A stretch of 64,000 nucleotides of DNA. Origin: Chitinophagaceae bacterium (GTDB lineage Bacteria; Bacteroidota; Bacteroidia; Chitinophagales; Chitinophagaceae). The translations under genes and the position numbers were made by a program. The notes under the pieces were generated by a model. That model saw only the letters and a list, made by a program, of their open reading frames with translations, had not been told where the DNA came from and did no database searches. Where the stretch lies: positions 209,036-273,035 of the forward strand of contig JAFKGQ010000014.1 of the NCBI GenBank assembly GCA_017307755.1. Direction: 5' to 3'. Numbering within the stretch: position 1 is the stretch's first letter; every line of letters begins with the position of its first letter. Below, piece by piece: positions 9,008-16,677 of this stretch.

Positions 9008-11419
9008 TTACGGCAGTATCGTAAATTCCTTTTTCAGTCGTATATCCGTGGAACTGGCGCCTATCCAGACCTGGAATTTTCCCGGCTCTACAGTCCAGTT
9101 CATATTTTTATCAAGAATGGATAGATCCTCCGGGCGCAGCGTAAAATGGACTGTCTTCTGCTCACCCGGCTTCAGGGACACCCGCTCAAAACCACGCAGC
9201 TGAGACTCATAGGTCGTCACGCTGCTCACCTCATCCTTCAGATATAGCTGCACCACCTCATCTCCTGCCCTGCTGCCCGTATTGGCAATATCCACCGACA
9301 CTTCGATATCGCCTTGCGGCTGCTGCTGTTCAGGCGTCACCACCAGGTTACTATAGCTAAATGTGGTATAGCTAAGCCCATAACCAAAGGGGTAGAGGGG
9401 GCCAAAGACACTGGTATGTCCTACCCCATTCTTTCCTTCCATCGGCTGTGAACCGGGTTTATACGGAAAGTTCAATTCTATCTGGCCGGTAGTTTTTGGA
9501 AAAGTAATAGACAGCTTGCCCCCGGGATTACAGTCGCCAAAAAGCGTCTCTGCGATGGCTTGTCCTCCATGTGAATTAGGGAACCAGGCTTCCAGGATGG
9601 CGGGTATATACCGGTTAGCCCAATTCACCGTCAGCGGCTGGCCATTGATCAGCACGAGCACCACGGGCTTACCCGTAGCCTGCAGGGCCTCCAGCAGTTG
9701 TTCCTGACGTCCGGGCAGATCGAGACTGGTACGGGAAAGACTCTCTCCCACCCTTTTTTCGTCCTCGCCCAATACGGCAATGACCAGGTCAGACTCCCTG
9801 GCCGTGGCGGCGGCAGCTGAGATACCGTCTTTCTCCACGGTAGTCAACGGCGTAGGAATGATCTCGCTTTCCGGCCAGGTACTATCTACAATATTACACC
9901 CCTTGACATAATCCACCTTAACATTGTCGCCCAGATAGGCACGCAATCCTTCCAGCACCGAAATAGGAGAAATATGCGAGGGGCCGTACCGGCTGACGGC
10001 ATAAGAAGTTTCTGCTGCCAACGGTCCCGTAACAAGGATATGTTTGAATTTACCCTTATCCAGCGGCAGGAGCCCGCCATCATTCTTCAACAGCACCAGC
10101 GATTCACGGGCCATCTTCAACATAAGCGCCTTCGACTCCGCCGTATTCATCAATGCATCGGACTGTTTTACATCCTTTACATACGGATGATCAAATAACC
10201 CCAGACGAAATTTCACCCGCAGCACATCCGCTACCCGCTGGTCCAGCGTATGCATGGAGACACGCCCTTCTTTCACCAGTTCACGCAGCGGCTCGATAAA
10301 GATATGAGGAGGAGTAAAATTGGTCCTTACATTCAACCCTGCTTCGATCACTTGTCGTACCGCCTCTTTATAAGTGTCGGCAACATGATGTTTGGAAAAA
10401 AGATATTCCACCGCTTCACTATCGGAAACTACATACCCATCAAAACCAAACTTCTGTCGCAACAGCTCCGTAAGAAAGAAATAGCTGCCGGTGATAGGCA
10501 CGCCGTCCCAATCGTTGTAACTGCTCATTACCCCCATAACCCTGGCTTCCTGTATCACGCGTCTGAATGCATAGAGATACATTTGATAAAGCTCCCGGGG
10601 CGCCACATGCGGGTCTGTACGGGCATTGCCGTCACGCCCTCCTTTGGGTACGCTGTAGACGGCAAAATGCTTTAGCGTGGATGCCACCCCTTCCCCCTGT
10701 ATGCCAAGGGCCATTTGCTTGCCCATCTCAGCCACGAGAAAAGGGTCTTCGCCATAACACTCCAGCGTTCGTCCCCAACGAGGGTCCCGGGCCAGGTCCA
10801 ATATAGGAGCGTAGACATTCGTATATCCAAGGGACTTCGCTTCCCTTCCGACAATGTGGCCGGCTGACAAGACCAGGTGCTTATCCCAGGTGCTGCCAAT
10901 ACCTATCGGAGCAGGCAGGGATGTAGCCCTGTCATGGTTCAAACCATGGATGCCCTCGTTGGTAAAATCGACTGGGATACCCAATCTTGTCTGCTCTATA
11001 AACCAACGCTGCACTGTATTGATGGCCTCCGCATGCCGGCTGAAAGGATAGGACAAAGAAGATGCCGCCTTGGGATTATAGGCGAGGCTGTTCAGCTCCT
11101 CGTCGATATTGGCGATGCCGTCCTTCCATATCTCATTCTTCCAACCAGGCGTCGGCAGCGAATCTTTCAACACACGGCCATAGCCATATAAAGTGGCTGT
11201 CTGACAAGTCTTTTCTTCCAGGGTCATCTGTGAAAGCAGGTCGGTTATACGGCGTTCCACGGGCTGCGCAGGATCCTCAAACACATCTTTAACGCCATTC
11301 TTGTTGAAATCTATCCACCCCTCGTGATAGATTGCGCGCAATTGGTCAGAAGCACGTTGACCAAATGAAAATACAGCAGCAAACACCAGTGCGGCGGAAA
11401 ATAAGGCCTTTTTGTACAT
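9008..11419 (-). CDS. GH3 beta-glycosidase (beta-glucosidase/xylosidase type)
   Basis: This 803-residue exported enzyme has a signal peptide ending near FSFGQ and an EF-hand-like loop at residues 37-49 (DFNKNGVKDVFED), often seen in Bacteroidota GH3 proteins. A (beta/alpha)8 domain carries the nucleophile Asp at ~333 (GYVVSDSEAV). The C-terminal sandwich domain holds the acid/base region (GESLSRTSLDLPG), followed by a fibronectin III-like domain. It hydrolyses terminal beta-linked sugars in the periplasm or at the surface; beta-glucoside, xyloside or GlcNAc specificity cannot be read from sequence. The start is ATG at 11419, with TATATTTA only 3 bases upstream. It lies downstream of a small membrane protein gene with an 18-bp gap, so the two may be cotranscribed. 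Confidence 0.93.
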   Translation of the reverse strand: MYKKALFSAALVFAAVFSFGQRASDQLRAIYHEGWIDFNKNGVKDVFEDPAQPVERRITDLLSQMTLEEKTCQTATLYGYGRVLKDSLPTPGWKNEIWKDGIANIDEELNSLAYNPKAASSLSYPFSRHAEAINTVQRWFIEQTRLGIPVDFTNEGIHGLNHDRATSLPAPIGIGSTWDKHLVLSAGHIVGREAKSLGYTNVYAPILDLARDPRWGRTLECYGEDPFLVAEMGKQMALGIQGEGVASTLKHFAVYSVPKGGRDGNARTDPHVAPRELYQMYLYAFRRVIQEARVMGVMSSYNDWDGVPITGSYFFLTELLRQKFGFDGYVVSDSEAVEYLFSKHHVADTYKEAVRQVIEAGLNVRTNFTPPHIFIEPLRELVKEGRVSMHTLDQRVADVLRVKFRLGLFDHPYVKDVKQSDALMNTAESKALMLKMARESLVLLKNDGGLLPLDKGKFKHILVTGPLAAETSYAVSRYGPSHISPISVLEGLRAYLGDNVKVDYVKGCNIVDSTWPESEIIPTPLTTVEKDGISAAAATARESDLVIAVLGEDEKRVGESLSRTSLDLPGRQEQLLEALQATGKPVVLVLINGQPLTVNWANRYIPAILEAWFPNSHGGQAIAETLFGDCNPGGKLSITFPKTTGQIELNFPYKPGSQPMEGKNGVGHTSVFGPLYPFGYGLSYTTFSYSNLVVTPEQQQPQGDIEVSVDIANTGSRAGDEVVQLYLKDEVSSVTTYESQLRGFERVSLKPGEQKTVHFTLRPEDLSILDKNMNWTVEPGKFQVWIGASSTDIRLKKEFTILP

Positions 11420-11437
11420 CCGTAAATATACACACGA

Positions 11438-11674
11438 TCAACGTTCATTCCTCTGGAAAGCAAGGATTAAAATAATCCCGCTCAGGATCCCCGAAAGGAA
11501 GATAAACTCCTGGCCGCCCATCTCCAGCACGCTGTTCATAAACAGCAGCTGCGTCAGGATGAGAAAAATAGAGAAAGCCAGCAACACTATCTTACGCAAG
11601 GCAGTCTTTGTCTTACATTTAAAAAGACCAAAGATGGAGATAGAGGAAAAGAAGAGTCCTGTTAAAGTAGCCAT
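11438..11674 (-). CDS. Small two-helix membrane protein, unknown
   Basis: This 78-residue hypothetical protein starts at an ATG. Two or three hydrophobic segments (TGLFFSSISIFGLF, IVLLAFSIFLILTQLLFM and FLSGILSGIILILAF) are separated by a basic loop (KCKTKTALRK), so it is probably an inner-membrane hairpin. No family is recognised. It lies 18 bp upstream of the GH3 gene on the same strand. It may be a real small gene, but there is no similarity support. Confidence 0.5.
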   Translation of the reverse strand: MATLTGLFFSSISIFGLFKCKTKTALRKIVLLAFSIFLILTQLLFMNSVLEMGGQEFIFLSGILSGIILILAFQRNER

Positions 11675-11747
11675 AGGTCATTAGTTTTCATAGAATGGAT
11701 ATTCTCTAATGTACTCCTTATCCCCCGGCCTTCCAATAGGAAAACTA

Positions 11748-11978
11748 CTAGCCGGGATCCAGTGATTGCAGCAGTACGTCCGGGGAAACTTCCAGCCCCC
11801 TCGATAGCGATACAACGGTGGTAAACAGTATATTCACTTCCCCCGCCTCTATACGGCGCAATTGATGCGGGAGTAAGCCGGCGGCTGCCGCCAACTCGGG
11901 AATGGTTAGCTTCCTTTCTTCCCGCAGGGCAGTCAGGTGCCTGCCAAACTTTTTTAATAATTCGTCCTTCCGGTCCAT
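11748..11978 (-). CDS. Small XRE-family HTH regulator (second of a tandem pair)
   Basis: This 76-residue single-domain Cro/C1-type DNA-binding protein has the helix-turn-helix LTIPELAAAAGLLPHQLRRIEAGEV and a C-terminal SPDVLLQSL tail. It starts at ATG 11978. It is paralogous to the next gene upstream (12033-12266): both share KKFG..L..LR, an HTH ending in IE.G..NI..TT, and a closing LL motif. A 54-bp gap separates them on the same strand. No toxin partner is visible. It is probably a small transcription factor; the target is unknown. Confidence 0.82.
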   Translation of the reverse strand: MDRKDELLKKFGRHLTALREERKLTIPELAAAAGLLPHQLRRIEAGEVNILFTTVVSLSRGLEVSPDVLLQSLDPG

Positions 11979-12032
11979 GCAGAACAGATCTTTTTGATGA
12001 TTGAAATTGCAGTGGACCAGGGGCCCACAACA

Positions 12033-12266
12033 TTACTCCAGTGGATAGTCTAGCAAGGACGAAGGATGTGTTTCGAGGGCGACGGCTAATTGCAAAAGTG
12101 TGGTCAGCGTAATATTGATCTGGCCTTTCTCGATCTTTGCGATCTTACTGTTATCTATACTGCAAGCATACGACATTTCGCGGAGACTCAAGCCTTTTTG
12201 ATTTCGGAGCTTTCGCAGGTTTTCACCGAATTTCTTTAACGCTTTTTTGTCGCTGGGAGTAATCAT
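12033..12266 (-). CDS. Small XRE-family HTH regulator (first of a tandem pair)
   Basis: This 77-residue Cro/C1-type HTH protein (LSLREMSYACSIDNSKIAKIEKGQI) ends SSLLDYPLE and starts at ATG 12266. It is the closest neighbour and likely paralog of the 76-residue HTH gene just downstream. It is divergent from the LacI-type gene across a 120-bp region that holds a 22-bp inverted repeat, which may be its own operator or that of LacI. Confidence 0.85.
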   Translation of the reverse strand: MITPSDKKALKKFGENLRKLRNQKGLSLREMSYACSIDNSKIAKIEKGQINITLTTLLQLAVALETHPSSLLDYPLE

Positions 12267-12341
12267 TATATTTTTTTCTAAAGAATCCGTAAGGTGAAAG
12301 ATTTTTTCAAAATTTATGTGGCCTAAAAAGACCGCAATAAT

Positions 12342-12363
12342 AAACTTAATACATGCTAAGTTT
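12342..12363. promoter_or_regulatory. Inverted-repeat operator candidate between XRE and LacI genes
   Basis: Arms AAACTTA (12342-12348) and TAAGTTT (12357-12363) form a perfect 7-bp inverted repeat with an 8-base spacer. It lies just upstream of a TACTTTTA box at 12367-12374 and 24 bp before the LacI start. The geometry suits a dimeric HTH repressor. Confidence 0.5.
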
Positions 12364-12386
12364 TCCTACTTTTACAAAAAAGCTCC

Positions 12387-13391
12387 ATGCCCGCCCCTCC
12401 TACTATAAAAGAAATTGCCAGGCGTCTGAATATCTCTGCCTCTACGGTATCGAGGGCTCTTCATGACCACCCCAGCATCGGCCTGCGCACCAAGATGCGG
12501 GTGCAGCAACTGGCGGCAGAGTTGAAATACGAGCCTAACCAGACGGCTATTTTTTTTCAGCAGCGGAAGACTTTCACCATTGGCGTCATACTTCCCGAAT
12601 TATCCGAGGCTTTTTTCTCAGCCGCCATCAGTGGCATCGAAGATATGGCCGGCAGGCATCAATATTCCGTATTGATGGGGCAGTCCCACGACGAAGAAGA
12701 AAGAGAAAAACAGATTGTCGGGACGATGAAAAAACATCGCGTGGACGGCCTGATCATATCCATCGCCAAGAACACAAAGGACTATTCTCATTTTGTCTCC
12801 CTGCAACAGGCAGGCATACCTACCGTATTCTTTGACCGGATACCCAACCTGGCGGACATTCACTATGTCGCCTGTGACATGGTTTCCGGGACCGTACAGG
12901 CGGTGAAATTCCTGTTGAGCAAAGGCCACCGGGTCATCGGCATGATCAATGGCCCCGAAAAACTCCTGGCCAGCCGTCAACGGGAAGAAGGCTATATAAA
13001 GGCCATGCAGAAACACCGGCTCAAATACGACCCTACCCTCGTCGTATCCTCCGATCTCACCCGGGAAGGGACGGATAAGGCCATGAGCAAACTACTCTCC
13101 CAAAAGCGGGTACCCAGCGCCATCGTTGCCTTCAACGATTATGTGGCCCTGGATGCCGTGCAGTTTGCGATGAAGAAAAAATACAAGATCAATGAAGACC
13201 TGACCTTTGTCAGCTACGCCAATCTTCCTATCAATCACTATACCGCCTTTCCTCCCATGGCATCCGTGGAGCAATTCCCTTATATACAGGGACAGCGCGC
13301 TACGGAAGCGCTGCTGGAGATCCTTTCCGATCCATCCTCCCCATGGAAAAAGATCACCCTGGAAAGTCAGCTGGTGATCCATACACCCTAG
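12387..13391 (+). CDS. LacI/GalR-family transcriptional regulator
   Basis: This 334-residue regulator has an N-terminal LacI helix-turn-helix with hinge (TIKEIARRLNISASTVSRAL) and a periplasmic-binding-protein-like effector domain from about residue 65 (FTIGVILPELSEAFFSAAISG), including IVAFNDYVALDAV. It starts at ATG 12387. It lies 77 bp upstream of a sugar 1-kinase and a GH109 gene on the same strand, and the gap contains the palindrome GCAAACGTTTGC, the core shape of LacI-family operators. It probably controls that two-gene module in response to a GalNAc-related sugar or phosphate; this is inferred from position. Confidence 0.92.
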   Translation: MPAPPTIKEIARRLNISASTVSRALHDHPSIGLRTKMRVQQLAAELKYEPNQTAIFFQQRKTFTIGVILPELSEAFFSAAISGIEDMAGRHQYSVLMGQSHDEEEREKQIVGTMKKHRVDGLIISIAKNTKDYSHFVSLQQAGIPTVFFDRIPNLADIHYVACDMVSGTVQAVKFLLSKGHRVIGMINGPEKLLASRQREEGYIKAMQKHRLKYDPTLVVSSDLTREGTDKAMSKLLSQKRVPSAIVAFNDYVALDAVQFAMKKKYKINEDLTFVSYANLPINHYTAFPPMASVEQFPYIQGQRATEALLEILSDPSSPWKKITLESQLVIHTP

Positions 13392-13419
13392 CCGGACACC
13401 CGGCCGGACATTAAACCGT

Positions 13420-13431
13420 GCAAACGTTTGC
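13420..13431. promoter_or_regulatory. LacI-type operator palindrome
   Basis: GCAAACGTTTGC is a perfect 12-bp palindrome with the central CG typical of LacI-family operators. It lies in the only gap between the lacI-type gene and the kinase gene, 37 bp before the kinase ATG. A TAAGTTTG box (13457-13464) lies just downstream, so a bound repressor would cover the upstream promoter region. Confidence 0.65.
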
Positions 13432-13456
13432 CTATCCAAATCCTGAAATAGTTGAT

Positions 13457-13464
13457 TAAGTTTG
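13457..13464 (+). promoter_or_regulatory. -7 box before the sugar kinase gene
   Basis: TAAGTTTG matches the Bacteroidota -7 consensus TAnnTTTG exactly, but it ends only 4 bases before the ATG at 13469 and has no -33 element at the usual spacing. If functional, the mRNA would be leaderless or nearly so. Confidence 0.35.
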
Positions 13465-13468
13465 GCCC

Positions 13469-14530
13469 ATGTTCCCCAGCGTACTGGAGGCCTATGGCCT
13501 ATCCGAAGATCAATGCTCTATCCGGCCATTTGGCACCGGCCTTATCAACCATACATGGAAAGTAAGCTATGGCGCTGAAGCATATATCCTTCAGCGCATC
13601 AATGATGCTGTATTCCACCATCCCCATCTCATCGCTGAGAATATGGATGCCCTGGCCTTCTACCTGCAGACCCATCACCCGGAATACCTTTTCGTCAAAC
13701 CGCTGAGCACAAAGGACGGCAGGAACCTCGTTCAGACCGCAGAAGGCTATTTCCGTCTCGTACCCTTTATTGCCGACAGCTATACCTTCGACGTGGTGGC
13801 CGCCGCCGAGCAGGCTTACCAGGCAGCCCGCCAGTTTGGAAAATTCACCAGGCTGCTGGCAGGCTTCCCCATAGGCCGGCTCCACCTCACTTTACCGGAT
13901 TTCCATAACCTTTCACTACGCTACCGTCAATTTGAAACCGCCCTTCAAAAAGGCAATCCTGCCCGCATTGCGGCGACGGAAAGTCTCATCGAAGCCATGC
14001 GGTCCTTCCGGGACATCGTCCACACCTTCGAGGATATACGTAACCATTCGGGGTTCAGACTACGCGTGACCCACCACGATACAAAGATCAGCAATGTCCT
14101 GTTCGACGGATCAGGGAAAGGATTGTGCGTTATCGACCTGGATACTGTCATGCCGGGCTACTTCATCAGCGACCTGGGGGACATGATGCGCACCTATCTC
14201 TCGCCGGTCAGCGAAGAAGAAAAAAATATGGACCTCATCCTCATCCGGGACGAATATTTCCAGGCCATCGTGCGAGGCTACCTGTCCGAAATGAAAGACG
14301 AACTCAGTTCCGCAGAAATGGAACACATCGTCTATTCCGGCAAATTCATGATCTATATGCAGGCCCTTCGCTTCCTGACGGACCATTTGAATGACGACCA
14401 GTATTACGGCGCCAGATACGAAGGACATAATCACGTCAGAGCCGTCAATCAGCTGACCTTATTACAACGACTGACAGAAAAAGAACCCATCCTAAAGAGG
14501 ATGGTACAGGAATCGATATATTCATTTTAA
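13469..14530 (+). CDS. N-acetylhexosamine 1-kinase-like phosphotransferase (NahK/APH fold)
   Basis: This 353-residue cytoplasmic kinase is of the aminoglycoside phosphotransferase/choline kinase fold. The catalytic loop is THHDTKISN (Asp ~204, Asn ~209) and the metal-binding segment is VIDLDTVMPGYFISDLGDM (~222-240), both very close to the pattern of NahK-type N-acetylhexosamine 1-kinases. These phosphorylate GlcNAc/GalNAc at C1. Similar Bacteroidota genes are often misnamed 'mucin desulfatase'. It sits 12 bp before a GH109 alpha-GalNAcase-type gene, which fits capture of the freed GalNAc as GalNAc-1-phosphate. The LacI palindrome lies just upstream. A different sugar or amino-sugar substrate is possible. 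Confidence 0.85.
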   Translation: MFPSVLEAYGLSEDQCSIRPFGTGLINHTWKVSYGAEAYILQRINDAVFHHPHLIAENMDALAFYLQTHHPEYLFVKPLSTKDGRNLVQTAEGYFRLVPFIADSYTFDVVAAAEQAYQAARQFGKFTRLLAGFPIGRLHLTLPDFHNLSLRYRQFETALQKGNPARIAATESLIEAMRSFRDIVHTFEDIRNHSGFRLRVTHHDTKISNVLFDGSGKGLCVIDLDTVMPGYFISDLGDMMRTYLSPVSEEEKNMDLILIRDEYFQAIVRGYLSEMKDELSSAEMEHIVYSGKFMIYMQALRFLTDHLNDDQYYGARYEGHNHVRAVNQLTLLQRLTEKEPILKRMVQESIYSF

Positions 14531-14542
14531 ACTCGCATATAT

Positions 14543-15907
14543 ATGACCAACTCTCGAAGAAAATTTGTACGGGACATCGGCCTCGCCGCCGCAGGATTAG
14601 CCATACTCCGCCCCGATCAACTGTTTGCTGCCGCTCCCGCCGATCGTAAGGTACGGCTGGGATTCATCGGGACGGGGTTCAGAGGTGAAGGCCACGTAGC
14701 CCTGGCTTTGAAACGCCCGGATACAGAGATAGTAGCCATTTGTGACGTGGATGACCGGATGCTCCAGCGTACGGCGGATATCTTTAAAAGAGCCGGCAAG
14801 CCCATGCCCAAGGTCTTCACAGGCGATAACTACGCTTATCGCAAACTGCTGGAAATAAAAGACCTCGACGGGGTCATCATCGCTACTCCCTGGGAATGGC
14901 ACGCCCCCATGATACTGGACGCACTGGCGGCTGGGATAAAATATATAGGCACGGAAGTCATATTGGGCATTACCCTCCAGGACCATTGGGACGTGGTAAA
15001 ATCCGCAGAACAGCACAAAGCCCATGTGATGATGCTGGAGAATGTATGCTATCGCCGGGACGTAATGGCAGTGCTGAATATGGTACGGCAGAATGTATTT
15101 GGGGAGATCGTCCACGTACAGGGAGGCTACCAGCATGACCTGCGCGGTATCAAATTCAATGACGGCAAGAACCCTCCCGGCGCAGGAGCTGAGTTCGGTG
15201 AAAAAGCCTTCTCCGAAGCACACTGGCGCACAGAACATTCCGTACACCGCAACGGCGACCTCTATCCTACCCATGGCGTCGGTCCGGTGGCGATGATGAT
15301 CGACATCAACAGGGGCAATCGCTTCGTATCTCTTTGCTCGTTCTCCTCCAAGACAAGGGGACTGCATGAATACGCCCTCTCAAAAGGTGGGGCGAACCAT
15401 CCCAGCGCCAAGGTCAACTTCGCCCTGGGAGACGTGGTCACTACCAATATTAAATGCGCCAACGGTGAAACCGTTCTGCTGCAGCACGATACCAACCTCC
15501 CCCGCCCCTATTCCCTGGGATTCCGGGTACAAGGCACAAAAGGCCTTTGGATGGACGTCAACAAGGGCATCTATGTAGAAGGCTCCAGCAAAAGAGAAGA
15601 TGAATGGGACGAGGCGCAGGAATGGTATGATAAGTACGATCACCCCCTGTGGCGCCGCTGGAGCAAAGACACCCAGGGCGCAGGACATGGAGGTATGGAT
15701 TTCTTCGTTCTGCACGGATTTATAGAGGCCATCAAAAGGAACACGTCCACTCCCATGGACGTATACGATGCAGCCGCCTGGAGCGCCATCACGCCGCTGA
15801 GCGAAAGCTCTATCGAAATGGGGAATGAAAGAGTGGATTTTCCCGACTTCACTGGCGGGCAGTGGATGTATAGAAAAAATGATTTTGCCAGAGGGGATGA
15901 ATATTGA
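14543..15907 (+). CDS. Gfo/Idh/MocA-fold GH109 enzyme, probable alpha-N-acetylgalactosaminidase
   Basis: This 454-residue protein is exported by a Tat-type signal (NSRRKFVRDIGLAAAGLAIL). An NAD-binding Rossmann motif (LGFIGTGFRGEGH) is followed by the Gfo/Idh/MocA C-terminal domain. The stretches GGYQHDLRGIKF, RNGDLYPTHGVGPVAMM, LPRPYSLGFRVQGTKG and GAGHGGMDFFVLHGF match the GH109 family, which uses tightly bound NAD to cleave alpha-GalNAc by an oxidation-elimination route. The length suits the family (~440-460). It is the last gene of the LacI-kinase-GH109 set, so released GalNAc would feed the adjacent 1-kinase. Other alpha- or beta-hexosaminide activities occur in this family. Confidence 0.88.
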   Translation: MTNSRRKFVRDIGLAAAGLAILRPDQLFAAAPADRKVRLGFIGTGFRGEGHVALALKRPDTEIVAICDVDDRMLQRTADIFKRAGKPMPKVFTGDNYAYRKLLEIKDLDGVIIATPWEWHAPMILDALAAGIKYIGTEVILGITLQDHWDVVKSAEQHKAHVMMLENVCYRRDVMAVLNMVRQNVFGEIVHVQGGYQHDLRGIKFNDGKNPPGAGAEFGEKAFSEAHWRTEHSVHRNGDLYPTHGVGPVAMMIDINRGNRFVSLCSFSSKTRGLHEYALSKGGANHPSAKVNFALGDVVTTNIKCANGETVLLQHDTNLPRPYSLGFRVQGTKGLWMDVNKGIYVEGSSKREDEWDEAQEWYDKYDHPLWRRWSKDTQGAGHGGMDFFVLHGFIEAIKRNTSTPMDVYDAAAWSAITPLSESSIEMGNERVDFPDFTGGQWMYRKNDFARGDEY

Positions 15908-15911
15908 TGCC

Positions 15912-15979
15912 TAAAAGGCTGGGAGGAAGAATATTGCGATCTTACAATCGTATAGACACCTGCAATTTGCCTCCCAGCC
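15912..15979 (-). terminator. Long inverted repeat at the 3' end of the toxin-antitoxin operon
   Basis: GGCTGGGAGG (15917-15926) and CCTCCCAGCC (15970-15979) form a perfect 10-bp inverted repeat 43 bases apart, with a possible inner ATTGC/GCAAT stem. On the minus strand it spans the antitoxin stop and is followed by TTTTAGG. This is terminator-like, although the long loop is unusual. Confidence 0.4.
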
Positions 15980-16244
15980 CTACTTCAATGATCCTTTGTA
16001 AAGTAGATATACGAACATCTTTTATATTGTTCTCTACCTTAGATATAAAGGATTTATTCGTTCCACACTTTTCCGCCAGTTCTTCCTGTGTCATTCCCTT
16101 CTCCAGACGCGCCTCTTGTATCAACACTCCCATCTTAAATTCTTGATATCCTTTCTCGAATTTATCCCTGCGGACAGTGCCCTTCTTTCCATATTGTTCA
16201 TCAATAAATTGATCAAGGCTTTTTAAGCTGCTTTTTTTCTTCAT
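15942..16244 (-). CDS. HigA-like antitoxin (XRE HTH)
   Basis: This 100-residue protein has a charged N-terminal helix (about 1-40) and a C-terminal Cro/C1 helix-turn-helix (MTQEELAEKCGTNKSFISKVE). It starts at ATG 16244, inside the last codons of the toxin gene (32-bp overlap). Toxin-first order with an HTH antitoxin is the higBA layout. It should neutralise the RelE-fold toxin and, with it, repress the operon through the 26-bp inverted repeat upstream. The locus is visibly more AT-rich than the flanking genes, consistent with transfer. Confidence 0.88.
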   Translation of the reverse strand: MKKKSSLKSLDQFIDEQYGKKGTVRRDKFEKGYQEFKMGVLIQEARLEKGMTQEELAEKCGTNKSFISKVENNIKDVRISTLQRIIEVGLGGKLQVSIRL

Positions 16245-16575
16245 AATACTCTTTTTTTATTTTGATCGCTCTCGCTATTTCTTTCTTGGGAGTTTTCTGT
16301 GTCTTTTTCTGAAAACCGTTAAGCAGAATAATGAGTTTGTCCTCATCAAAAAAATAGAATATCCTAAATATCCCGTTGCCAGTCTGCACTCTTATTTCGT
16401 AAAGCCCATCTGTACCAGTGAGGTGTTTCAAGTAAGACTCAGGTATCTGTGGAAGCTCTTCGATAAGTCGCAACGTCCAGTTCACCTTGTCCCTCACTTT
16501 CTTATTTTGCCTTGCAAAAAACTCCCCGAAATATCCTTTATAAAAAGATATTCGCCGATAACCATTCGCTTCCAT
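16213..16575 (-). CDS. RelE/HigB-superfamily toxin (phage-derived Gp49-like)
   Basis: This 120-residue protein belongs to the HigB/Gp49-like branch of RelE-fold mRNA interferases: an N-terminal KGYFGEFFARQNKKVRDKV helix pair, the LTGTDGLYEIRVQTGNGIFRI beta-core with the conserved arginines, and a lysine-rich C-terminal tail (KTQKTPKKEIARAIKIKKEY). It probably cleaves ribosome-bound mRNA. ATG 16575 is chosen over an upstream TTG because the latter would start inside the operator. A strong promoter sits directly upstream, so the message would have almost no leader. It overlaps the antitoxin gene by 32 bp. Confidence 0.88.
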   Translation of the reverse strand: MEANGYRRISFYKGYFGEFFARQNKKVRDKVNWTLRLIEELPQIPESYLKHLTGTDGLYEIRVQTGNGIFRIFYFFDEDKLIILLNGFQKKTQKTPKKEIARAIKIKKEYYEEKKQLKKP

Positions 16576-16583
16576 CGCACATA

Positions 16584-16614
16584 CAAATTTACAAAAAGTT
16601 GTCCGATTGGACAA
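16584..16614 (-). promoter_or_regulatory. Promoter of the toxin-antitoxin operon
   Basis: On the minus strand TTG (16614-16612), 20 bases, then TAAATTTG (16591-16584) match the Bacteroidota -33/-7 consensus with ideal spacing. Transcription should begin around 16577-16580, only a few bases before the toxin ATG at 16575. Confidence 0.7.
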
Positions 16615-16619
16615 CTTTT
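16594..16619. promoter_or_regulatory. Toxin-antitoxin operator
   Basis: A perfect inverted repeat has arms AAAAGTTGTCC and GGACAACTTTT (11 bp each) around a 4-base GATT centre. It covers the -33 element and most of the spacer of the promoter, as expected for autorepression by the antitoxin or the toxin-antitoxin complex. Confidence 0.8.
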
Positions 16620-16677
16620 CTATTTTATAGAAAGAGGTTTATAAGAATAAAATTACTAATATTTTTGGCATTGAATT

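Noticed and set aside
16576..16614. TTG-initiated longer toxin reading from 16614
   Set aside because: It would start inside the operator and upstream of the predicted transcription start; ATG 16575 gives a normal family length.
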